From Bacteroidales bacterium (lineage in GTDB: Bacteria > Bacteroidota > Bacteroidia > Bacteroidales > UBA932), in the NCBI GenBank assembly GCA_017458145.1, contig JAFTGA010000060.1, positions 1 through 36,087 of the forward strand: a DNA stretch of 36,087 nucleotides. The letters are read 5' to 3'. The notes below the pieces were generated by a model. That model did no database searches and was not told where the DNA came from. It saw only the letters and a list, made by a program, of their open reading frames with translations. Below, one piece after another: positions 30,202 to 36,087 of the stretch (positions are counted from its first letter, which is position 1; each line of letters begins with the position of its first letter). The position numbers and the translations under genes are program-made.

Positions 30202-30252
30202 CACGCAATCCGGGAAAAAATCCCTATCTTGTGAGACTAAATTTTTATCGTT

Positions 30253-30804
30253 ATGTCACTGAACAAAGTCATGCTGATCGGTAACGTTGGAAGAGATCCC
30301 GAAGTACGTTACCTCGAAGGAAACAACCCCGGCGGACAAGGCCGGAAAGTCGCAACATTCACCCTGGCCACCTCGGAGCGCTTCCGCGACCGCAACGGCG
30401 AGACCCGCGAGAACACGGAATGGCACAACATCGTGGCCTGGGGGCAGCCTGCCGACGTGTGCGAGCGTTTCGTGCACAAGGGCACGCAACTCTATATCGA
30501 AGGGCGCCTGCGCACCCGTAAATATACGGACCGCAACGGACAGGAGAAGTACACCACCGAGATCAACGTGGATACCCTCCAGCTCCTGGGCCGCCGCGAC
30601 GACGGCTATCAGGGCGACCAGCCGCAGGGCGGCGGTTACCAGCGCCAGGGCGGATACCAGCAGGGCGGTGGCTACCAGCAGCATCAGGGCGGCTATCAGC
30701 AGCCCCAGCAGCCCGCCTATCAGCAGCCGGTCCAGCAGCCCGCCCCGCAGGCCCCGGCCGCTCCCGCCGCCGAGGAAGGCCCGACCGACGATCTCCCGTT
30801 CTAA
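30253..30804 (+). CDS. ssb: Single-stranded DNA-binding protein
   Basis: The 183-residue protein has an OB-fold in the N-terminal ~115 residues: MSLNKVMLIGNVGRDPEVRY, FTLATSERFRD, TEWHNIVAWGQPADVCERFV and KGTQLYIEGRLRTRKY. A disordered linker rich in G, Q, Y and P follows (about 118-172). The acidic tip DDLPF recruits repair and replication partners. It is the first gene of a tight run with two MFS genes and dxs (gaps 12, 0 and 3 nt). Confidence 0.96.
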   Translation: MSLNKVMLIGNVGRDPEVRYLEGNNPGGQGRKVATFTLATSERFRDRNGETRENTEWHNIVAWGQPADVCERFVHKGTQLYIEGRLRTRKYTDRNGQEKYTTEINVDTLQLLGRRDDGYQGDQPQGGGYQRQGGYQQGGGYQQHQGGYQQPQQPAYQQPVQQPAPQAPAAPAAEEGPTDDLPF

Positions 30805-30816
30805 TCCCTCCCCGCC

Positions 30817-32442
30817 ATGGCAGACAAACTCCAAACGACGCTTCGCGACTCCGCCGCCATGCGCTGGACAGCCCTGCTGCTCCTCGCCCTGGCGATGTTC
30901 TGCGCCTATATCTTCATGGACATCCTGTCCCCGATCAAGGACCTGATGGAGTCCACGCGGGGCTGGGATTCGAAGGCATTCGGCACGATGGAGGGGTCCG
31001 AGACCTTCCTCAACGTGTTCGTGTTCTTCCTGATCTTCGCGGGCATCATCCTCGACAAGATGGGGGTCCGCTTCACCGCCGTGCTCTCCGGAGCCGTGAT
31101 GCTGGTGGGCGGCATCATCAAATACTACGCAATCAGCGAGCCCTTCATGGGTTCCGGCCTTGAGAACTGGTTCGCCACCCACCTCAACTGGCACACCGGG
31201 ATCGGATTCATCGACGACGTCCTGCCGTTCTACCAGGGGATGCCCGCCTCGGCCAAACTCGCCGCGCTGGGATTCATGATCTTCGGCTGCGGCTGCGAGA
31301 TGGCCGGCATCACCGTCAGCCGCGGTATCGTCAAATGGTTCAAAGGCCGGGAGACGGCCCTGGCGATGGGCTCCGAGATGGCCCTGGCGCGCCTGGGCGT
31401 GGCCACCTGCATGATTTTCTCCCCCTTCTTCGCCAGGCTCGGCGGCCAGGTCAACGTCAGCCGTTCCGTCGCCTTCGGCGTCGTGCTGCTCTGCATCGCC
31501 CTGATGATGTTCATCACCTACTTCTTCATGGACAGGAAGCTCGACAGCCAGACCGGCGAGGCCGAGGAGAAAGACGACCCGTTCAAGATCAAGGACATCG
31601 GCAAGATTCTCTCGAGCCTGGGATTCTGGCTTGTCGCCCTGTTGTGCGTGCTCTACTATTCTGCAATCTTCCCGTTCCAGAAGTATGCCGTCAACATGCT
31701 CCAGTGCAACCTGACCCTGACGGAGCCAGCAGCCGGATCGTTCTGGGCCGGGGAGGCCGTGACCATCATCCAGTACATCATCATGCTGGTGGTGGCCGCC
31801 TGCTCCTTCTCCAGCAATTTCATCAAAGGCAACAAATCCTTGAAATTCGGCCTGATGGCTGCCGCAATCGTGGCGCTGGCCGTCTATTGCGTGATGGGAT
31901 TCAAGCGCGGCACGGCCGAGACGATCTTCGCGGTATTCCCGCTGCTCGCCGTGGCCATCACGCCGATCCTGGGCAATTATGTCGACCACAAGGGCAAAGC
32001 CGCTTCGATGCTGCTCATCGGCTCGGTCCTGCTGGTGTTCTGCCACCTCACCTTCGCCTTCATCCTGCCGCTGTTCAAGGGCAGCGCCGTGGGCGGCGCG
32101 ATTGTCGCCTATGTCACGATCCTCGTCCTGGGCGCCAGTTTCTCCCTGGTCCCCGCAGCCCTCTGGCCTTCGGTACCCAAGCTGGTGGATGAGAAAATCA
32201 TCGGCTCCGCCTATGCGCTCATCTTCTGGATCCAGAACATCGGCCTCTGGCTGTTCCCGATCCTGATCGGCAACGTCCTGACCAGCACCAATGCACCCGG
32301 CACGGCTCCCGACCAGCTCAACTATACCTGGGCGCTGGTGATGCTGGCCTGCCTCGGCGTCGCCGCCATGCTGATCGGGCTGTACCTCAAGGTCGTGGAC
32401 AAGAAGAAGCACCTCGGTCTGGAAGAACCCAACATCCGGTAA
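30817..32442 (+). CDS. MFS transporter 1
   Basis: The 541-residue membrane protein has about 12 spans. The loop motif between spans 2 and 3 is present as GIILDKMGVRFT (variant of GxxxDRxGRR), and repeats in the second half as NYVDHKGKAA. ARLGVATCMIFSPFFARLGG and VPAALWPSVPKLVDEKIIGS are family-like blocks shared with the next gene. Substrate cannot be read from sequence. The first periplasmic loop is long (about residues 100-145). Tandem with a related MFS gene whose ATG follows this stop codon directly. Confidence 0.88.
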   Translation: MADKLQTTLRDSAAMRWTALLLLALAMFCAYIFMDILSPIKDLMESTRGWDSKAFGTMEGSETFLNVFVFFLIFAGIILDKMGVRFTAVLSGAVMLVGGIIKYYAISEPFMGSGLENWFATHLNWHTGIGFIDDVLPFYQGMPASAKLAALGFMIFGCGCEMAGITVSRGIVKWFKGRETALAMGSEMALARLGVATCMIFSPFFARLGGQVNVSRSVAFGVVLLCIALMMFITYFFMDRKLDSQTGEAEEKDDPFKIKDIGKILSSLGFWLVALLCVLYYSAIFPFQKYAVNMLQCNLTLTEPAAGSFWAGEAVTIIQYIIMLVVAACSFSSNFIKGNKSLKFGLMAAAIVALAVYCVMGFKRGTAETIFAVFPLLAVAITPILGNYVDHKGKAASMLLIGSVLLVFCHLTFAFILPLFKGSAVGGAIVAYVTILVLGASFSLVPAALWPSVPKLVDEKIIGSAYALIFWIQNIGLWLFPILIGNVLTSTNAPGTAPDQLNYTWALVMLACLGVAAMLIGLYLKVVDKKKHLGLEEPNIR

Positions 32443-33780
32443 ATGAAGCTGCCGGCCCTGAAAAAATCCGCCTGCTGGATCGCCTTGGCGTGTCTGGTCG
32501 TACCGATGTTCGCATCGTACTTCTTCGACGACATGTTCTCGACGATCTCCTACCTCTTCGAAGACCCCGGCCGCACGCAGCTGGGCTGGGATGCCGTAGG
32601 CTACGGCCTCTACACCAGCGGCTACTCCGTGCTGTGCGTGTTCGGCGGGCTGGTCGTCTGCGGCATCCTGCTGGACAAGTGGGGCGTCCGGGTGACCGGC
32701 TCCCTCTTCGTGGGGATGATGGTCGCCGGCGCGGCGGCCGTGCTCTGGGCCATCACGGCGGGCCTGCCCCCGGAGCGCTCGCTGCGCATCGCCTACGCAG
32801 GCTGCATGTTCTTCGGACTGGGCAGCGAAATCGCAGGCACGGCCGTGACGCGATCCATCGCAAAGTGGTTCCGCCACGGGCCGATGGCCCTGGCCATGGG
32901 CCTGCAGCTTGCCATCGCACGCCTGGGCACGGCCCTCGCCCTCGTGCTCTCCCCGCGCCTGGTGGTGGAGAACGCAGGCCACGTCTATTCCCTGTCCGAG
33001 ACGGCCCGCCCGGCCGTCGTCGGAATGGGGCTGATGGCCGCCGGGCTGATCCTCTGGGCGGTGTTCGTGGCGATGGACGCGCGGTTCGACAAAAGCATGG
33101 AAAGCAGTCATTCCGGGCTTGACCCGGAACCTCCTTTCCGTTTTGCGGACGTGCTGGGCATCCTGAAAAACGGCAACTTCTGGCTGGTCAGCCTGCTCTG
33201 CGTGCTGTTCTACAGCAGCATCATCGCCTTCAAGAAGTTCGCAGGAGCCATCCTGATCCCCCGCTTCGACATCCCGGCGGAGACCGCCGGATGGATGGTG
33301 TCGATGCTCCCCTTCTCCACCGTCATCTTCGCCCCGCTGTTCGGACTGCTGGTGGACCGCTTCGGCAAGGGAACGCGCTGGATGGTGCTCGGCTCGCTGC
33401 TTGCGCTCGCCGCCCACCTCCTGCTCGCCTTCGCGCCGCAGGGTGTGCCGTTCTGGGGCTATCTGGCGATGGTCCTGCTCGGTTTCGGCTATTCGCTGGT
33501 GCCCGCCGCGATGTGGCCTTCCGTGCCGAAAATCGTCCCCGACAAGGTGCTCGGAACCACCTTTGCCCTGGTATATTGGGTACAGAACCTGGGCCTGTTG
33601 TCATTCAAGATGCTGGCAGGCTGGATTCTGGGCAGGAACGCCGGCGCCCAGGCGGGAGCCGTGGCCGTGGAAGGGATGTTCACCGCCCTTTGCGTAGCCG
33701 CCGTAGCGGTGGCGCTGCTCTTCGCCCGCTCCTCGGCGCGGCATCCGGAACTGAAGCTGGACGCTCCCAACAAACTGTAA
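32443..33780 (+). CDS. MFS transporter 2 (paralogue of the preceding gene)
   Basis: The 445-residue, ~12-span transporter is similar to its upstream neighbour along its length (GILLDKWGVRVTGSLF; ARLGTALALVLSPRLV; VPAAMWPSVPKIVPDKVLGT). The pair looks like a tandem duplication and may work as a heterodimer or on related substrates. The central cytoplasmic loop carries SSHSGLDPEPPF, encoded by a perfect small palindrome (33111-33129) absent from the paralogue. It stands directly before dxs. Confidence 0.88.
   Translation: MKLPALKKSACWIALACLVVPMFASYFFDDMFSTISYLFEDPGRTQLGWDAVGYGLYTSGYSVLCVFGGLVVCGILLDKWGVRVTGSLFVGMMVAGAAAVLWAITAGLPPERSLRIAYAGCMFFGLGSEIAGTAVTRSIAKWFRHGPMALAMGLQLAIARLGTALALVLSPRLVVENAGHVYSLSETARPAVVGMGLMAAGLILWAVFVAMDARFDKSMESSHSGLDPEPPFRFADVLGILKNGNFWLVSLLCVLFYSSIIAFKKFAGAILIPRFDIPAETAGWMVSMLPFSTVIFAPLFGLLVDRFGKGTRWMVLGSLLALAAHLLLAFAPQGVPFWGYLAMVLLGFGYSLVPAAMWPSVPKIVPDKVLGTTFALVYWVQNLGLLSFKMLAGWILGRNAGAQAGAVAVEGMFTALCVAAVAVALLFARSSARHPELKLDAPNKL
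33111..33129 (+). repeat. Small perfect palindrome inside the MFS gene
   Basis: TTCCGGG (33111-33117), 5-nt loop, CCCGGAA (33123-33129). It encodes SGLDPE in the cytoplasmic loop between spans 6 and 7. Similar CATTCCGGGCTTGACCCGGA elements are familiar to me as dispersed repeats in other bacterial genomes, so this may be a mobile mini-palindrome inserted at a tolerant site. Confidence 0.55.
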
Positions 33781-33783
33781 GCT

Positions 33784-35655
33784 ATGTTCGAACTGCTCGA
33801 CAAGATCAACACCCCCGCCGATATCAAGAAGCTCGGTATGGAGCAGCTCCGCACCCTGTGCGCAGAACTCCGCCAGTACATCATCGAAACCTGCGCCCAC
33901 AATCCCGGCCACCTGGCCTCCAGCCTCGGGGCCGTGGAGCTCATCGTAGGCATGCACTATGTCTATGACACCCCCGCCGACAAACTCGTCTTCGACGTGG
34001 GCCACCAGGCCTACGCCCACAAGATCCTGACCGGCCGGCGCGACGCCTTCCGGAACATGCGTACAGCGCAGGGAATCAGCGGCTTCCCCAGCCGGGACGA
34101 AAGCCCGTACGATGCCTTCGGGGTCGGGCATTCCTCCACCTCCGTCTCCGCCGCGCTGGGCCTCGCCGAGGCCGCCCGCCTGCAGGGACGGCACGACAAA
34201 GTCGTGGCCCTGATCGGCGACGGCGCGATGACCGGCGGGCTGGCCTTCGAGGGGCTCAACAATGCCGGCGCCGGACACGCCGACCTGCTCGTGATCCTCA
34301 ACGACAACAACCAGTCGATCGAGGGCAATACGGGCGCCATCCACAAATACCTGCTGAACATTACCACCAGCCGCTCCTACAACAACGTCAAGAACAGAGT
34401 CTGGGACCTGCTTGGGGAGAACGCCTTCCGCCGTTTTCTGCAGCGCTGGGTCCGCGCCCTCAAGTCCTGGGCGGTCGGCAAGCCCGGCGGCGGCCTTTTC
34501 GAGGCCCTGGGATTCCGCTATTTCGGCCCGATCGACGGCAACGACATCGAGGAAGTGGTCGGTACCCTGCGCAAGCTGCACGACATCCCCGGCCCGCGCC
34601 TGCTGCACTGTTTCACCCTCAAGGGCAAGGGTTATCCCGCCGCCGAGGCGGACCCCGTGACCTGGCACGCCCCGGGCCGTTTCAACCCCGAGACCGGCGA
34701 ACGCATCCACGCCCCGCACGACCGGGACCGCTACCAGGACGTTTTCGGCGCGGTGCTCTGCGACCTGGCGGAAGCCGACCGGCGCGTGGTCGGCGTCACG
34801 CCTGCCATGGCACAAGGCTGTGGGATGAACCGGCTCTCCAAGACACACCCCGGGCAGTTTTTCGACGTAGGCATCGAAGAGGAACATGCCGTGACGTTCT
34901 CCGCAGGACTGGCCGCCGGCGGGATGAAGCCGTTCTGCAACATCTACTCCGCGTTCTCCCAGCGCGCCTATGACCAGATCATCCACGATGTGGCGCTCCA
35001 GCACCTGCCGGTCGTCCTCTGCTTTGACCGCGCCGGGCTCGTGGGCGAGGACGGAGCCACGCACCACGGGGCTTTCGACCTGGCCGCATACCGCAGCATC
35101 CCGGACATCGTCATCAGCGCTCCGCGCAACGAAACGGAACTCAAACACCTTATGTATAGCGCGTGCGCGCACGAGACAGGCCCTTTCATCATCCGCTATC
35201 CGCGCGGAATGGGTGAAGGCAGCGCCTGGCGGGACACGGCCCCCGAGATCCTGGAGACCGGACGCGCCGAAATCCTGCAGGAAGGGGACGAGGCCGCCAT
35301 CCTGGGCATCGGTCCGGTCGTCAACCGAGCCCTGGAAGCCGCCGCCGCATGGCCGGGACGTGTCGGCGTATTCAACTTCCGCTTCCTCAAGCCGCTGGAT
35401 ACGGAGTTGCTCGGACGGATCGCCTCCCGTTACCGCCACATCATCACCGTTGAAGACGGCGCGGTTGCGGGCGGGTTGTACGGCGCGATATGCGAGTTCC
35501 TGTCCGCACAGGGATCCGGCATCCCTGTCGAGGGCATCGGGATCCCGGACCGCTTCATCCGACACGCCAGTCAGCCGGAGCAATATGGCGCCTGTTGCAT
35601 GGATGCAGCCGGAATTGAAAAAAGTTTACAAAAAATTTTTGAGAATAGGAAATAA
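33784..35655 (+). CDS. dxs: 1-deoxy-D-xylulose-5-phosphate synthase
   Basis: The 623-residue thiamine diphosphate enzyme condenses pyruvate and glyceraldehyde-3-phosphate in the first step of the MEP isoprenoid pathway. Motifs are catalytic H43 in NPGHLASSLG, the thiamine-diphosphate/Mg motif GDGAMTGG (145-152) with NDN at 173-175, FDVGHQAYAHK, and the transketolase C-terminal domain (DVGIEEEHAVTFSAGLAAGG; CFDRAGLVGEDGATHHGAFD; YPRGMGEG). Length is normal. Last gene of the ssb operon; the tRNA promoter overlaps its 3' end. Confidence 0.96.
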   Translation: MFELLDKINTPADIKKLGMEQLRTLCAELRQYIIETCAHNPGHLASSLGAVELIVGMHYVYDTPADKLVFDVGHQAYAHKILTGRRDAFRNMRTAQGISGFPSRDESPYDAFGVGHSSTSVSAALGLAEAARLQGRHDKVVALIGDGAMTGGLAFEGLNNAGAGHADLLVILNDNNQSIEGNTGAIHKYLLNITTSRSYNNVKNRVWDLLGENAFRRFLQRWVRALKSWAVGKPGGGLFEALGFRYFGPIDGNDIEEVVGTLRKLHDIPGPRLLHCFTLKGKGYPAAEADPVTWHAPGRFNPETGERIHAPHDRDRYQDVFGAVLCDLAEADRRVVGVTPAMAQGCGMNRLSKTHPGQFFDVGIEEEHAVTFSAGLAAGGMKPFCNIYSAFSQRAYDQIIHDVALQHLPVVLCFDRAGLVGEDGATHHGAFDLAAYRSIPDIVISAPRNETELKHLMYSACAHETGPFIIRYPRGMGEGSAWRDTAPEILETGRAEILQEGDEAAILGIGPVVNRALEAAAAWPGRVGVFNFRFLKPLDTELLGRIASRYRHIITVEDGAVAGGLYGAICEFLSAQGSGIPVEGIGIPDRFIRHASQPEQYGACCMDAAGIEKSLQKIFENRK

Positions 35656-35667
35656 TTCCTATCTTTG
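35639..35667 (+). promoter_or_regulatory. Promoter for the tRNA cluster
   Basis: TTG at 35639-35641 (end of TTTTTG), 18-nt spacer, TATCTTTG at 35660-35667. Both elements fit the Bacteroidota consensus. The first mature tRNA begins 38 nt downstream. The -33 element overlaps the last codons of dxs. Confidence 0.75.
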
Positions 35668-35705
35668 CAGTCCCAAAAAGTAAGGGGACTTTGAAATAAT
35701 ACATT

Positions 35706-35779
35706 GCCGATGTAGCTCAGTTGGCTAGAGCGTGTGATTTGTAATCTCAAGGTCGTGGGTTCGATTCCCTCCATCGGCT
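35706..35779 (+). tRNA. tRNA-Thr (anticodon TGT)
   Basis: Acceptor stem GCCGATG/CATCGGC, D-arm GCTCAGTTGGCTAGAGC, anticodon arm GTGATTTGTAATCTC with anticodon TGT, T-loop GTTCGATTC. CCA is not encoded. Confidence 0.95.
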
Positions 35780-35802
35780 CACGATCTGCAATGTAAAATA
35801 AC

Positions 35803-35885
35803 GGGCAAGTACCAGAGTGGCCAAATGGGGCAGACTGTAAATCTGCTGGTTTTCACCTTCGGTGGTTCGAATCCATCCTTGCCCA
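35803..35885 (+). tRNA. tRNA-Tyr (anticodon GTA)
   Basis: Acceptor stem GGGCAAG/CTTGCCC, anticodon loop CTGTAAA with GTA, a long class II variable arm, T-loop GGTTCGAATCC, discriminator A. The long variable arm fits bacterial tRNA-Tyr. Confidence 0.95.
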
Positions 35886-35918
35886 CGAAGCGGAAGCGGT
35901 CGGACGACTTTCCAAAAA

Positions 35919-35990
35919 GCGGGGTTCGTATAATGGCTATTATGCCAGCCTTCCAAGCTGGAAATGGGAGTTCGATTCTCCTACCCCGCT
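35919..35990 (+). tRNA. tRNA-Gly (anticodon TCC)
   Basis: Acceptor stem GCGGGGT/ACCCCGC, anticodon stem-loop CCAGCCTTCCAAGCTGG with TCC, T-loop GTTCGATTC. CCA is not encoded. Confidence 0.95.
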
Positions 35991-35999
35991 CAAATGAAC

Positions 36000-36074
<75 letters not shown>

Positions 36075-36087
36075 GAGCCGGTCTAAA

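Noticed and set aside
26227-30252. A classical integrative element or phage
   Set aside because: No integrase, transposase, attachment repeats in a tRNA gene, or phage genes were found; only cargo genes and aroK fragments are visible.
30256-33417. A 1053-codon minus-strand open frame opposite ssb and the MFS genes
   Set aside because: It is a shadow of high-GC codons. The product is H/E/D/G-rich without family motifs, while the plus strand encodes clear SSB and MFS proteins.

Overview
This window reads as chromosome of a GC-rich member of the Bacteroidales (phylum Bacteroidota), probably an uncultured gut or rumen lineage. The evidence is gene content (aerotolerance Bat operon, ExbB-ExbD-TonB block, PCMD-type fragment, Rpn nuclease tail, and a tRNA Thr-Tyr-Gly-Thr cluster of the kind that usually precedes tuf in this phylum) and promoters. 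At least seven promoters carry the Bacteroidota -7 box TAnnTTTG, some with a TTG/TTTG -33 box 18-20 nt upstream. Assignment to genus is not possible from this sequence alone.

Layout. 1-297: C-terminal tail of an Rpn-family nuclease. 504-1379 (-): truA. 1406-9537: one tightly overlapping operon, moxR - DUF58 - membrane protein - batA - batB - batC - batD/batE, in which BatD and BatE form a single reading frame. 9632-10300: a truncated outer-membrane-type gene. 10228-16978: operon exbB - exbD - tonB - pseudouridine synthase - era - parC. 16982-18715 (-): recJ. 18773-22513: a redox cluster of a steroid 5-alpha-reductase family protein, an Old Yellow Enzyme-type oxidoreductase, a broken short-chain dehydrogenase (SDR) joined to a PCMD-like fragment, and an intact SDR. 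This resembles the gut Bacteroidales gene sets that rework the steroid/bile-acid A ring. 22538-25720: lysS - RNA methyltransferase - aroE. 25711-26226 (-): aroK, convergent with aroE.

Accessory region 26227-30252. Between intact aroK and ssb lie a HigBA toxin-antitoxin pair and an AT-richer pair, a subtilisin-like lipoprotein protease and a small lipoprotein. Two decayed pieces of aroK, both in the same orientation as the real one, follow these two cargo blocks. Each piece carries the GC hairpin plus T-run that, in intact aroK, looks like the aroE terminator embedded in the aroK coding sequence. The locus therefore looks like a repeatedly used insertion hotspot built of cargo + aroK end units. 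This is the most unusual structure in the window.

30253-35655: operon ssb - MFS - MFS - dxs. 35706-36074: tRNA-Thr(TGT), tRNA-Tyr(GTA), tRNA-Gly(TCC), tRNA-Thr(GGT) behind a strong promoter.

Other structures are a palindromic insert of about 225 bp carried in frame inside the RNA methyltransferase gene, a smaller palindrome in a loop of the second MFS transporter, and in-frame tandem repeats in the Rpn, BatC and pseudouridine synthase genes. All family assignments rest on reading motifs by eye; no database search was possible.
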